A stretch of DNA of 64,000 nt from Gordonia asplenii. Lineage in GTDB: Bacteria; Actinomycetota; Actinomycetes; Mycobacteriales; Mycobacteriaceae. Made by a program: the position numbers and the translations under genes. Every line of letters begins with the position of its first letter. The stretch's first letter is position 1. The DNA lies in NCBI RefSeq assembly GCF_012933505.1, contig NZ_JABBNB010000012.1, forward strand, positions 1-64,000, written 5' to 3'. Under the pieces are notes generated by a model. That model had not been told where the DNA came from, ran no database searches, and saw nothing but the letters and a program-made list of their open reading frames with translations. Positions 26,395-35,729 of this stretch are shown piece by piece.

Positions 26395-27654
26395 TCATCG
26401 GGTCACGCCCGCTCCATCGATCATCCGCGCGATCGACGTGACCGCCTCGCCGACGCCGTCCTCGGCGGCGAGCCGACCGGCGATCTCGGTGCAGCGCGCC
26501 GTGTGTCGATCGGAGAGGCTGTCGATCGCCGCGGCCAGTGCATCGGCCGAGATCGAATGCCGCGGAACAGGACTGGCCGCCGCACCCAGCGCGTGCACCC
26601 GAGCGGCCCAGAACGGTTGATCCATGATGCCGGGAACCGGCACGCTGGGGATGCCGGCGTGGAGAGCGGCGGCGGTAGTTCCCGCGCCGCAATGATGGAC
26701 AGCCGCGCCGACTTTTCCGAACAGCCAATCGTGCGGAACATCGTCGACGGTGATCACGTCGGCGTCGGAGCCGACGTCGAGGCGGGCCCACCCGCGCTGC
26801 ACGACGCCGCGCCGACCCGACTTGCGCAGTGCCTCAATGATTGTCGTGCTCAACTCGGCACCATGCGCGGTCGCAGTGCTGCCCAGCCCGACGAATACGG
26901 GGGCGTCGCCGGCGTCGAGGAAGTCGACCAACTCGCGTGGCGGGGTGAAATGCGCCGGTGCCGGTCGCCAGTAGCCGCAGACGTGCGCATTCGATGGCCA
27001 GTCGGCAGGCCGAGGCACGACGATCCCGCTGAATCCGTACAGCGTCGGCCACTCATTTCGATTGCGCTGCACATCTTTCCGTGACCGTGGTGACAGCCCG
27101 AGCGATGTCCGCAGCGCGTCGGTGAGCGGCGCGAATACCTTCTCGCCCGAAGCTCCGAGCCGCCACACCATCCGATTGCCGATCCGGCCGAAGGATCGCG
27201 TGCCCAACGCCGGCGGCGCGAAATCGCCGGTCGCAGACGCAGGTTGAAGGTGTACCAATCCCGCGCGCACGCCAAGCGCCTGCGCCACATGTGGTCCGAG
27301 CAGCGACCCGACGGGGCCTTCGAACAACACCAGATCGGCGTCTTCGCTCGCCGATGCCATCGCCTCGCCGACGCCGGACAGCTGCTCGCGCATCTCGGCG
27401 AGCGCTTCCTTCGACGGCCGCATCTTTGCACCGTCCACCAGCCCCTGTCCGAATTCAGAGGAGCGCGTTTCGATTTCGGTGTCGTGGGGGAGACCGCGAT
27501 AGGCGAGTCCGGCGTCGACGATCATCTGCTCGTAGGGCTGTTGGGCAGCGATGGCGACCTGGGCGCCGAGGCGGTCGCGCAGTCCGGTGCCCAGTCCCAC
27601 GAGTGGTGCGACGTCGCCGCGTGTTCCGAAGGCGGCAATGGTGATGGCGGTCAT
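26395..27654 (-). CDS. UDP-glycosyltransferase (GT1 family), sterol glucosyltransferase-like
   Basis: A 419-residue GT-B glycosyltransferase. The N-terminus ITIAAFGTRGDVAPLVGLG is typical of the sterol 3-beta-glucosyltransferase/macrolide group, and the donor-binding signature is VHHCGAGTTAAALHAGIP followed by PVPGIMDQPFWAARV. It should put a sugar on a lipid, sterol or polyketide; the acceptor is unknown. The start overlaps the upstream TetR stop by four bases (ATGA), so expression follows the regulator gene. It converges on the FadD gene. Confidence 0.85.
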   Translation of the reverse strand: MTAITIAAFGTRGDVAPLVGLGTGLRDRLGAQVAIAAQQPYEQMIVDAGLAYRGLPHDTEIETRSSEFGQGLVDGAKMRPSKEALAEMREQLSGVGEAMASASEDADLVLFEGPVGSLLGPHVAQALGVRAGLVHLQPASATGDFAPPALGTRSFGRIGNRMVWRLGASGEKVFAPLTDALRTSLGLSPRSRKDVQRNRNEWPTLYGFSGIVVPRPADWPSNAHVCGYWRPAPAHFTPPRELVDFLDAGDAPVFVGLGSTATAHGAELSTTIIEALRKSGRRGVVQRGWARLDVGSDADVITVDDVPHDWLFGKVGAAVHHCGAGTTAAALHAGIPSVPVPGIMDQPFWAARVHALGAAASPVPRHSISADALAAAIDSLSDRHTARCTEIAGRLAAEDGVGEAVTSIARMIDGAGVTR

Positions 27655-28289
27655 CTCGGTGCTCCAATCGCGTTGAGGTACAGCACTTTCAAAGTCTCGG
27701 TGAAGGCGTGGATGTCGTAGTCGGGGTTGCGGAACATGTCGCTGACGGCACCGTCGAGCGATCCGCGGATCGCGTTGCGCACCATTGCCGGGTCGAGATC
27801 GGCGCGGAATTCTCCGGTGCTGATGCCCAATTCCACGATGGCTTGCGGATCGAGGAGGGCGAACTCCGGTGGAATTCCTTGTGCTTCAACGGTTTTCTGA
27901 GCTTGTTGATCCAGTCTCAGCCCGTCGGACGAGCGATAGCTGTTGGAGATCTCGAACAACGCGACGGCCTCTCGTCGATGCGTGGCGAGGAACTGTCCGT
28001 TCGCGTCGATGTACGCGGTGAGCTTCTCGGTCGCATTCGGCGCCGCGGCGATCGCGGGCACCATGATCGCGGCTGCCTTCGTGAAGACCGTATTGACGAT
28101 CTCGGTGACCAAGTCGTCCTTGTTGGCGAAGTGGTACAGCACCACGCTCTTGGCGATACCCGCTCGCTCAGCGATCTTTGCCTGCGAAGCCTGCGGATAG
28201 CCGACGTCGGCGATCAGTTCGATCGCGCAGTCGACGATCTGCCGGCGTCGAGCATCCTCGGTGAAAGTGCGTGAAGGGGTAGACCGCAT
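27651..28289 (-). CDS. TetR/AcrR family regulator
   Basis: A 212-residue TetR-type protein. The helix-turn-helix is AKIAERAGIAKSVVLYHFANK (residues about 39-59, split in two blocks) and the remainder is a helical ligand domain. It is co-transcribed with the glycosyltransferase and divergent from the acyl-CoA catabolic operon at 28406. The perfect palindrome GACCGATCGGTC lies 12 bp upstream of its start, so it very probably autoregulates and may control the divergent operon. Confidence 0.87.
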   Translation of the reverse strand: MRSTPSRTFTEDARRRQIVDCAIELIADVGYPQASQAKIAERAGIAKSVVLYHFANKDDLVTEIVNTVFTKAAAIMVPAIAAAPNATEKLTAYIDANGQFLATHRREAVALFEISNSYRSSDGLRLDQQAQKTVEAQGIPPEFALLDPQAIVELGISTGEFRADLDPAMVRNAIRGSLDGAVSDMFRNPDYDIHAFTETLKVLYLNAIGAPR

Positions 28290-28301
28290 GGACTAACTCT
28301 A

Positions 28302-28313
28302 GACCGATCGGTC
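28302..28313. promoter_or_regulatory. TetR operator palindrome
   Basis: GACCGATCGGTC is a perfect 12-bp palindrome in the 116-bp divergent promoter between the TetR gene (start 28289) and the TIGR03084 gene (start 28406). ACCGATCGGT-type sequences are common TetR-family operators. It sits 12 bp from the regulator's start codon. Confidence 0.65.
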
Positions 28314-28405
28314 GAGACCTGCAAATGGCGCAAGTCAACCGCCAGCCTGAGTGAAAACAATCATGCACGCTTGCTTTTTCTGGATCCCTATGTGACGCTG
28401 ATCGC

Positions 28406-29194
28406 ATGGCGGTAGTGGACTCCCTCGTACTAGACCTCGCAGCTGAATCCGATGCACTTGACGACGTCGTGGCCAACCTGGACGCCGCCGCCTGGGCGAC
28501 GCCCACACCGGCGCCCGGCTGGACCATCGCCCATCAGATCGGTCACCTGCTGTGGACCGACACCGTGTCGCTGCTGGCGATCACCGACGCCGACGGCTTC
28601 GCAAAGTTGCTCGAAACCGCGATGCAGAATCCGGGCGGCTTCGTCGACGACGCCGCGGAGGAACAAGCCAGGCGCCCACCGGCGGAGATGCTCGCCGACT
28701 GGCGTGCCACCCGAAGCAAACTGGGCGGCGCACTGATCGCGGTGCCGCAAGGCAGAAAGCTTCCGTGGTTCGGCCCCCCGATGTCGGCGGCGTCGATGGC
28801 CAGCGCCCGCATGATGGAAACCTGGGCGCACAGCCTCGACGTGTTCGATGCTCTCGGGATGACGCGGACCGAAGGCGACCGCATCAAGGCGGTCGTCAAC
28901 ATCGGCGTGCGTACGCGTGATTTCTCCTATCTGGTCAACGGGAAAACTGCTCCGGCACAACCATTTCGCTATGAGATCATCGCTCCGTCGGGGGAGCTGT
29001 GGACGTGGGGCCCCGACGACGCGTCGGACATCGTGCGCGGCCCGGCCGTCGACTTCGCCGAACTCGTCACACAACGCCGCAACGTCGCCGACCTCGACCT
29101 CGAATTGATCGGCGACGACGCCGCCGAATGGTCAACCATCGCACAGGCTTTCGCGGGCGCCCCGGGCGTCGGACGTGAACCGAAGGGACGCTGA
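28406..29194 (+). CDS. TIGR03084 metal-binding, DinB/mycothiol-dependent isomerase-fold protein
   Basis: A 262-residue protein of the TIGR03084 group. [15 protein letters not shown] (about residues 39-53) and [15 protein letters not shown] (about 139-153) supply the His/Glu triad that binds metal in the mycothiol-dependent maleylpyruvate isomerase fold. Function is unknown; thiol-dependent transformation is inferred from the fold. First gene of the operon that runs to 37687; the AtuA-like gene begins 1 bp after its stop. Divergent from a TetR gene. Confidence 0.82.
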   Translation: MAVVDSLVLDLAAESDALDDVVANLDAAAWATPTPAPGWTIAHQIGHLLWTDTVSLLAITDADGFAKLLETAMQNPGGFVDDAAEEQARRPPAEMLADWRATRSKLGGALIAVPQGRKLPWFGPPMSAASMASARMMETWAHSLDVFDALGMTRTEGDRIKAVVNIGVRTRDFSYLVNGKTAPAQPFRYEIIAPSGELWTWGPDDASDIVRGPAVDFAELVTQRRNVADLDLELIGDDAAEWSTIAQAFAGAPGVGREPKGR

Positions 29195-29195
29195 C

Positions 29196-30911
29196 ATGCC
29201 CATCGACAAATCGGTCGTCCGGATCGGCAACGCCTCGGGCTTCTACGGCGACCGCTTCAACGCGGTCTCCGAGATGCTCACCGGCGGCGATCTCGACTAC
29301 CTGACCGGTGACTACCTTGCCGAACTGACCATGCTCATCCTGGGCCGCGACCGTCTGAAAGACCCGAAGACGGGGTACGCCAAGACATTTCTGCGGCAGA
29401 TGGAAGGCAGCCTAGGGCTGGCGATGGACAACGGGGTGCAGATCGTCGTCAACGCGGGCGGTTTGAATCCCCACGGTCTCGCCGTCGCGCTGCGCGAGCT
29501 CGCCGACAAACTCGGCCTCGACACCCAGGTGGCCTTCGTCGACGGCGACGATTTGATCTCTCGCGCAGACGAACTCGGCTTCGGCGCTCCGCTGACCGCC
29601 AACGCCTATCTCGGCGGATTCGGCATCAAGGCGGCACTCGACCGGGGCGCCGACGTGGTAGTCACCGGGCGCGTCACCGACGCATCGCTGACCGTCGGGC
29701 CCGCAGCGGCGGCGTTCGGCTGGTGCCACCGCGACCTCGACGCACTCGCCGGCGCCGTGGTCGCCGGGCACGTCATCGAATGCGGCGCGCAGGCCACCGG
29801 CGGCAACTATGCCTTCTTCACCGAGCTGAAGAGCATGGGGCACTTGGGATTTCCCATCGCGGAGTTGAGTGCCGACGGGTCGTCGGTGATCACCAAGCAT
29901 GCGGGGACCGGAGGCGCGGTCACCGTCGGCACCGTCACCGCGCAGCTGCTGTACGAGATCGGCGGCCCGCGCTATCTCGGCCCCGACGTCACCACCCGAC
30001 TCGACACCATCAGGCTGTCACAGGTCGGCGACGATCGCGTATCGATCACCGGCGTCCGCGGCGAGAACCCGCCGTCGACTCTGAAGGTGTCGCTCAACCA
30101 CCTCGCCGGCATCCGCAACGAGGTCGACGTCGTGCTCACCGGCCTCGACATCGAGGCGAAAGCCGCTCTGTTCCAAGAACAATTCATGGCCGCACTCCCG
30201 GTCGAGCCCGAGCAGCTGGAGTGGGAGCTCGCGCGCCTGGACCGTCCCGACTCCGACACCGAAGAGGGTGCCAGCGCCCTGTTGCGTTGTGTCGCACGCG
30301 ATTCCGACCCCAAGAAGGTCGGGCGTCCGTTCTCGGCGACCGCCGTCGAGCTCGGCCTCGCGACCTATCCCGGCTTCACCCTCACCGCCCCGCCCGGGAA
30401 CGGCACGCCGTTCGGCGTCTTCACGCCCGGCTACGTCGACGCCGCGCTCGTCGAGCACCGGGTCACCCAGCCCGACGGCGTGTCCGTACGGATCGACCCG
30501 TCACCGCTGCGGGGCGAGGTCGTCGCAGACACGAGCGAGCCGACTGCGTCAACCCATACCGATTGGGGCACAACACGACGCGCACCGCTCGGCGAGATCG
30601 CCGGTGCGCGCAGCGGAGACAAGGGCGGCACCGCCAACATCGGCCTCTGGGTCCGCTCCGACGACGAATTCACCTGGCTCGACGAGACTCTCACCGTCGA
30701 GAAGGTGAAGGAACTGCTCCCCGAGGTCGCCGACCTGGTGGTGCACCGCTACCGGCTGCCCAACCTGCGCGCGATCAACTTCGTCATCGAGGAAGTCCTC
30801 GGGCGCGGCGTCGCCGACAACGTGCGCTTCGACCCGCAAGCCAAGGGCATGGGCGAATGGCTGCGTTCACGCCATGTCGACATCCCGACCCGCTTCAACA
30901 GGAAGGTTTAG
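29196..30911 (+). CDS. AtuA/DUF1446 family protein (Rv0976c-like)
   Basis: A 571-residue protein of the acyclic terpene utilisation AtuA family. Typical blocks are VRIGNASGFYGDR at the start, NAGGLNPHGLA, VVVTGRVTDASLTVGPA and IECGAQATGGNY; the C-terminal ~100 residues (GEIAGARSGDKGGTANIGLW) form the small AtuA-like second domain. In Pseudomonas atu clusters it is needed for citronellol/geraniol breakdown, but the reaction is unknown. I chose ATG 29196, preceded by GAAGGGA; an in-frame ATG at 29175 lies within the upstream gene. Confidence 0.86.
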   Translation: MPIDKSVVRIGNASGFYGDRFNAVSEMLTGGDLDYLTGDYLAELTMLILGRDRLKDPKTGYAKTFLRQMEGSLGLAMDNGVQIVVNAGGLNPHGLAVALRELADKLGLDTQVAFVDGDDLISRADELGFGAPLTANAYLGGFGIKAALDRGADVVVTGRVTDASLTVGPAAAAFGWCHRDLDALAGAVVAGHVIECGAQATGGNYAFFTELKSMGHLGFPIAELSADGSSVITKHAGTGGAVTVGTVTAQLLYEIGGPRYLGPDVTTRLDTIRLSQVGDDRVSITGVRGENPPSTLKVSLNHLAGIRNEVDVVLTGLDIEAKAALFQEQFMAALPVEPEQLEWELARLDRPDSDTEEGASALLRCVARDSDPKKVGRPFSATAVELGLATYPGFTLTAPPGNGTPFGVFTPGYVDAALVEHRVTQPDGVSVRIDPSPLRGEVVADTSEPTASTHTDWGTTRRAPLGEIAGARSGDKGGTANIGLWVRSDDEFTWLDETLTVEKVKELLPEVADLVVHRYRLPNLRAINFVIEEVLGRGVADNVRFDPQAKGMGEWLRSRHVDIPTRFNRKV

Positions 30912-30914
30912 TCC

Positions 30915-32075
30915 GTGCCGATCGCCAGTCCGATCTGGGATTCGCCCGAACGCACCGAATTGCGTTCCACCATTCAAGGATTCGTCAAACGGCACATCCT
31001 GCCGTATCAGGATCAGTGGGAGGCCGACGGCCTCATTCCGCGCGAACTGCACAAAGAGGCGGCGCAGCTGGGGCTGTTCGGCCTCGGCGTCGACGAAGCC
31101 GTCGGCGGCAGCGGCGGTGACCTCATCGACGCGTCGATCCTCGGTGAAGAACTCCACTACAGCGGCGCGGCCGGCGGCATCTTCGCGTCGTTGTTCACCC
31201 ACGGAATCGCGTTGCCGCACATGATCGCGGCCGGCGACCCGGCACAGATCGACAAATGGGTCCGTCCCACGCTCGCCGGAGAGAAGATCGGCTCGCTCGC
31301 CATCACCGAACCGGGCGGCGGCAGCGACGTCGGGCACCTGCGCACCACGGCGATGCGCGACGGTGACGAGTACGTCGTCAACGGTGCCAAGACCTTCATC
31401 ACCTCGGCCTACCGCGCTGACTTCGTGGTGACCGCGGTGCGTACCGGTGGGCCCGGCGCGGGCGGCGTCTCGCTGCTGGTGATCGAAAAGGACACACCGG
31501 GATTCACCATCACCCGCAAACTCGACAAGATGGGGTGGCTCTGCTCGGATACCGCGGAACTGTCCTTCGTCGACGTGCGAGTGCCGGTTGGGAACCTCGT
31601 CGGCGTCGAGAACTCCGGATTCGCCCAGATCGCACAGGCTTTCGTCACCGAGCGGTCGTCGCTGGCCATTCAAGCCTATGCGAGCGCCCAGCGTTGTCTG
31701 GATCTCACGCTGGACTGGGTACGCGACCGCGAGACCTTCGGAAAACCCCTCATCGCGCGACAAACGGTGCAGGACACCGTGACTGAGATGGCTCGCCGCA
31801 TCGACGTCGCACGGACCTACACCCGGGCCGTCGTCGAGCGGAAGGTCGGCAGCGGCGACGATCTGATCGCCGAAGTCTGCTTCGCTAAGAACACCGCCGT
31901 CGAAGCGGGAGAATGGGTGGCCAACAAGGCCGTTCAGCTGTTCGGCGGGATGGGATACATGCGCGGAACCGAGGTGGAACGGCAGTACCGCGACATGCGG
32001 ATCATCGGCATCGGCGGCGGAACCAACGAGATTCTGCTGGGCCTGGCCGCAAAACGATTGGGGTATCAGTCATGA
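30915..32075 (+). CDS. Acyl-CoA dehydrogenase (FadE13-like)
   Basis: A 386-residue flavin acyl-CoA dehydrogenase. SLAITEPGGGSDVGHLRTTA is the FAD/substrate-binding signature, NGAKTFITSA follows, and the C-terminus has QLFGGMGYMRGTEVERQYRD. The usual YEGT glutamate of short- and medium-chain enzymes reads GGGT here, so the base must lie elsewhere, as in other subgroups. It introduces a double bond into an acyl-CoA. GTG start 3 bp after AtuA; its stop overlaps the carboxylase gene by four bases. Order matches Rv0975c. Confidence 0.87.
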   Translation: MPIASPIWDSPERTELRSTIQGFVKRHILPYQDQWEADGLIPRELHKEAAQLGLFGLGVDEAVGGSGGDLIDASILGEELHYSGAAGGIFASLFTHGIALPHMIAAGDPAQIDKWVRPTLAGEKIGSLAITEPGGGSDVGHLRTTAMRDGDEYVVNGAKTFITSAYRADFVVTAVRTGGPGAGGVSLLVIEKDTPGFTITRKLDKMGWLCSDTAELSFVDVRVPVGNLVGVENSGFAQIAQAFVTERSSLAIQAYASAQRCLDLTLDWVRDRETFGKPLIARQTVQDTVTEMARRIDVARTYTRAVVERKVGSGDDLIAEVCFAKNTAVEAGEWVANKAVQLFGGMGYMRGTEVERQYRDMRIIGIGGGTNEILLGLAAKRLGYQS

Positions 32076-33670
32076 CCGTCCTGCGCTCCACCGTCGACCC
32101 GACGAGTGAGGACTTCATCGCGAACAGCGGTGCGATGAACACCAAACTCGACGAGCTGCAAGTCGAGTTCGACAAGGCGCTGGCCGGCGGCGGCCCGGAC
32201 AAGGTCGCCCGACATCGCAAGCGCGGCAAGATGACTGCCCGCGAACGGATCGAGCTGCTCGTCGACCGCGACAGTCCGTTCCTCGAACTGTGTGCCCTGG
32301 CCGCCTACGGCTCGGCCTTCCAGGTCGGAGCGTCGGTCATCATCGGCATCGGCGTCGTCGAAGGCGTCGAGTGCATGATCGTCGCCAACGACCCGACCGT
32401 CAAAGGCGGTACGTCCAACCCGTGGACCCTTAAGAAAGTATTGCGGGCCAACGCTATTGCCCGCGAGAACCGGCTTCCGTGCATCGCCCTCGTCGAGTCC
32501 GGCGGTGCCGACCTGCCGACGCAGAAGGATGTCTTCGTTCCGGGCGGTCAGATGTTCCGCGATCTCACCCGCCTGTCGGCGGCCGGAATCCCCACCATCG
32601 CACTGGTTTTCGGCAACTCGACGGCCGGAGGCGCGTACATCCCCGGCATGAGCGATCACACCGTGATGATCGAGAACCAGTCGAAAGTGTTCCTCGGTGG
32701 CCCGCCCCTGGTGAAGATGGCCACCGGTGAGGAGAGCGACGACGAATCGCTCGGCGGGGCGTCGATGCATGCCCGCCGATCCGGCCTCGCCGACTACTAC
32801 GCGCAGGACGAGCAAGACGCGGTGCGGATCGGCCGCCGCATCGTCGCGCGTCTCAACTGGCGCAAGCGCGGACCCGGCCCCGTCGCGAAATCCATCGCGC
32901 CGCAATTCGATTCCGAAGAGCTGCTCGGGATCGTGCCGCCGGATCTGAAGATCCCGTTCAACCCGCGAGAGGTGATCGCCCGGATCGTCGACGACAGTGA
33001 TTTCGACGAGTTCAAACCCGAGTACGGCAACTCGCTGTGCACCGGCTGGGCCCGGATCAACGGCTACCCGATCGGAATCCTGGCCAACGCGCAAGGCGTG
33101 CTGTTCAGCGCCGAATCGCAGAAGGCCACCCAGTTCATTCAGCTCGCCAACCGATCCAACACCCCATTGCTGTTCTTGCACAACACAACCGGCTACATGG
33201 TCGGCAAGGAGTATGAACAGAACGGCATCATCAAGCACGGAGCGATGATGATCAACGCGGTGTCGAACTCGACGGTTCCGCACATCTCCGTGCTGATCGG
33301 AGCGAGCTACGGCGCGGGCCACTACGGAATGTGCGGGCGCGCATACGATCCGCGGTTCCTATTCGCCTGGCCGAGCGCGAAGTCCGCCGTCATGGGCGGC
33401 GCGCAACTCGCCGGAGTCATCTCGATCGTCAGCCGCGCGGCCACCGAGGCGCGTGGCGGCACCGTCGACGAAGAGGCCGACGCCGGCATCCGAGCCATGA
33501 TCGAGGCTCAGATCGAGAAGGAATCACTGCCCGCGTTTATGAGCGGCATGCTCTACGACGACGGCGTGATCGACCCGCGTGACACCAGAACCATTCTGGG
33601 ACTGTGCCTTTCGGCCATCGACAACAACACCGTCGAAGGTACCGACAACTTCGGCGTCTTCCGGATGTGA
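32072..33670 (+). CDS. accD2: Acyl-CoA carboxylase carboxyltransferase beta subunit (AccD2-like)
   Basis: A 532-residue carboxyltransferase. RGKMTARERIELLVDRDSPF near the start, LVESGGADLPTQKDVFVPGG, GNSTAGGAYIPGMSDH and the C-terminal AWPSAKSAVMGGAQLAGV are the acyl-CoA and carboxybiotin binding blocks of the methylcrotonyl/geranyl-CoA carboxylase beta type. It transfers CO2 from biotin to an unsaturated or branched acyl-CoA. I chose ATG 32072, which overlaps the dehydrogenase stop. The partner alpha subunit starts 4 bp downstream. Symbol by order (Rv0974c). Confidence 0.88.
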   Translation: MTVLRSTVDPTSEDFIANSGAMNTKLDELQVEFDKALAGGGPDKVARHRKRGKMTARERIELLVDRDSPFLELCALAAYGSAFQVGASVIIGIGVVEGVECMIVANDPTVKGGTSNPWTLKKVLRANAIARENRLPCIALVESGGADLPTQKDVFVPGGQMFRDLTRLSAAGIPTIALVFGNSTAGGAYIPGMSDHTVMIENQSKVFLGGPPLVKMATGEESDDESLGGASMHARRSGLADYYAQDEQDAVRIGRRIVARLNWRKRGPGPVAKSIAPQFDSEELLGIVPPDLKIPFNPREVIARIVDDSDFDEFKPEYGNSLCTGWARINGYPIGILANAQGVLFSAESQKATQFIQLANRSNTPLLFLHNTTGYMVGKEYEQNGIIKHGAMMINAVSNSTVPHISVLIGASYGAGHYGMCGRAYDPRFLFAWPSAKSAVMGGAQLAGVISIVSRAATEARGGTVDEEADAGIRAMIEAQIEKESLPAFMSGMLYDDGVIDPRDTRTILGLCLSAIDNNTVEGTDNFGVFRM

Positions 33671-33674
33671 CGAT

Positions 33675-35729
33675 ATGACTACAGAGAGCGCAACCACAAT
33701 GACCTTCGGCCCGCTCGCTCCGCTCCCGACGCCGGTGATCACCTCCGTACTCGTCGCCAACCGCGGCGAGATCGCCAGGCGAGTGTTCCGTACCTGCAAA
33801 GACATGGGCATCGCCACCGTCGCGGTCTTCTCCGACCCCGACGCGGACGCGCCGCACGTCCGTGAGGCCGATGCAGCCGTCCGGCTGCCCGGCGCGACGT
33901 CGGCCGACACCTACCTGCGTGGTGACCTCGTCATCGCCGCGGCCAAGGCAGCGGGTGCCGATGCGATTCACCCCGGCTACGGGTTCCTTTCGGAGAACGC
34001 CGAATTCGCACAGGCGGTCATCGACGCGGGGCTCACCTGGATCGGTCCGCCGCCGTCGGCGATCACCGCGATGGGCTCGAAGGTCAACGCCAAGGAACTG
34101 ATGGCCGCGGCCGGTGTTCCGGTGCTCGGTGACATCGACCCGGCGTCGGTGACCGCGGCCGATCTGCCGTTGCTCATCAAGGCGTCCGCCGGTGGCGGCG
34201 GCCGCGGCATGCGTATCGTTCGGGACGTCGCAGACCTTGCCGACCAGGTCGCCGGTGCCGCCCGCGAAGCCGAGTCGGCGTTCGGTGATCCGACGATCTT
34301 CTGCGAACCGTACGTCGAGCGCGGACACCACATCGAAGTCCAGGTGATGGCCGATCAATACGGCGCGATCTGGGCTGTCGGAGAACGGGAGTGCTCCATC
34401 CAGCGCCGCCACCAGAAGGTCATCGAGGAGGCGCCGTCGCCACTGGTCGAGTCGCTCGGCGGCGACCTGCGGGCGCGACTGTTCGACGCCGCGCGAAAAG
34501 CCGTGCAGGCCATCGACTACACCGGCGCGGGTACCGTCGAGTTCCTCGCCGACGGCAGCGGCCGCTTCTATTTCCTGGAGACCAATACCCGCCTGCAGGT
34601 GGAACATCCGGTGACCGAGCAGACGACGGGCCTCGATCTGGTGGAATGGCAGTTGCGCGTCGCCATGGGCCAGCACCTCGACGGCGGTGCCCCGCCCACC
34701 CTCGGCCATTCGATCGAGGTGCGGCTGTACGCCGAGGATCCGGCCGCCGGGTGGCAGCCGCAGTCGGGGACCGTGCACCGCTTCTCGGTGCCGCAGCGCC
34801 TGGAGATCCGCGTCGATTCGGGCATCGCCGACGGTTCGGAGATCTCGACGTTCTACGACCCGATGCTGGCCAAGGTCATCGGTACCGCCGACACTCGTGA
34901 GCGCGCTGCGCGTCGACTTGCGGCGGCGCTGGCCGACACCGTGCTGCACGGACCTGTGACCAACCGCGACATGTTGGTGAACACGTTGCGCAGCAAGGAA
35001 TTCCTCTCCGGCGACACCGACACCGGATTCATCGACGAGGTGGGCCTCGACGTGCTGGCCGCGCCCCTGGCCGACGAGGCTGATGTCCGCCTGGCCGCAG
35101 TCGCGGCGACCCTCGCCGACGCCAGTCGACAGCGCGCCGAGGCGACGACACTCGCGGACCTACCGTCCGGATGGCGCAACTTGGCGTCGGGATTCGCGAC
35201 GCGCAGCTACTGGCCGGGTGCGGCGTCGGGCGCTGCCGACAGTATCGAGGTCCGCTATCGCAACGGGCGACGCGGCGTCGAATTGCCGGATGATGCAACG
35301 ACTTTCGTTCGCGAGGCCAGGCCGGACGGTGTCGACGTCGAGCAAGACGGAGTGCGTCGATCGCTGGCGGTCAGTCGGTACGGTGATCGGGTCTACGTCG
35401 ATTGGCCGGGCAGATCCGTTGTGCTGACGGATGTTCCGCGGTTCATCGATCCGTCCGCGGTACAGCGGCCCGGTTCGCTGCTCGCACCGATGCCCGGTTC
35501 GGTCATCCGAGTGGCCGTCGCCGAAGGTGATCGAGTGACCGCGGGGCAGCCGCTGCTCTGGCTCGAAGCGATGAAGATGGAACACACCATCACCGCGCCT
35601 GCCGACGGCGTCGTGGCCACCCTGGCCGTCGCGGCGGGACAGCAGCTGGCCGTCGGCGAAGTACTCGCCGTCATCGTCGACGACTCTGAAATATCTGACA
35701 CCACAAGCGAAGAAGGACTCGAAGCATGA
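33675..35729 (+). CDS. accA2: Acyl-CoA carboxylase alpha subunit: biotin carboxylase plus BCCP (AccA2-like)
   Basis: A 684-residue fused alpha subunit. The biotin carboxylase domain starts SVLVANRGEIARRVFRTC (about 23-40), has HPGYGFLSENAEFAQ, the glycine-rich ATP loop KASAGGGGRGMRIV and the active-site block ETNTRLQVEHPVTEQTTGLD. A BT-like linker domain precedes the biotinyl domain, whose EAMKMEH carries the biotinylated Lys634. I chose ATG 33675; ATG 33699 is an alternative. It overlaps the next dehydrogenase by four bases. Position equals Rv0973c. Confidence 0.9.
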   Translation: MTTESATTMTFGPLAPLPTPVITSVLVANRGEIARRVFRTCKDMGIATVAVFSDPDADAPHVREADAAVRLPGATSADTYLRGDLVIAAAKAAGADAIHPGYGFLSENAEFAQAVIDAGLTWIGPPPSAITAMGSKVNAKELMAAAGVPVLGDIDPASVTAADLPLLIKASAGGGGRGMRIVRDVADLADQVAGAAREAESAFGDPTIFCEPYVERGHHIEVQVMADQYGAIWAVGERECSIQRRHQKVIEEAPSPLVESLGGDLRARLFDAARKAVQAIDYTGAGTVEFLADGSGRFYFLETNTRLQVEHPVTEQTTGLDLVEWQLRVAMGQHLDGGAPPTLGHSIEVRLYAEDPAAGWQPQSGTVHRFSVPQRLEIRVDSGIADGSEISTFYDPMLAKVIGTADTRERAARRLAAALADTVLHGPVTNRDMLVNTLRSKEFLSGDTDTGFIDEVGLDVLAAPLADEADVRLAAVAATLADASRQRAEATTLADLPSGWRNLASGFATRSYWPGAASGAADSIEVRYRNGRRGVELPDDATTFVREARPDGVDVEQDGVRRSLAVSRYGDRVYVDWPGRSVVLTDVPRFIDPSAVQRPGSLLAPMPGSVIRVAVAEGDRVTAGQPLLWLEAMKMEHTITAPADGVVATLAVAAGQQLAVGEVLAVIVDDSEISDTTSEEGLEA

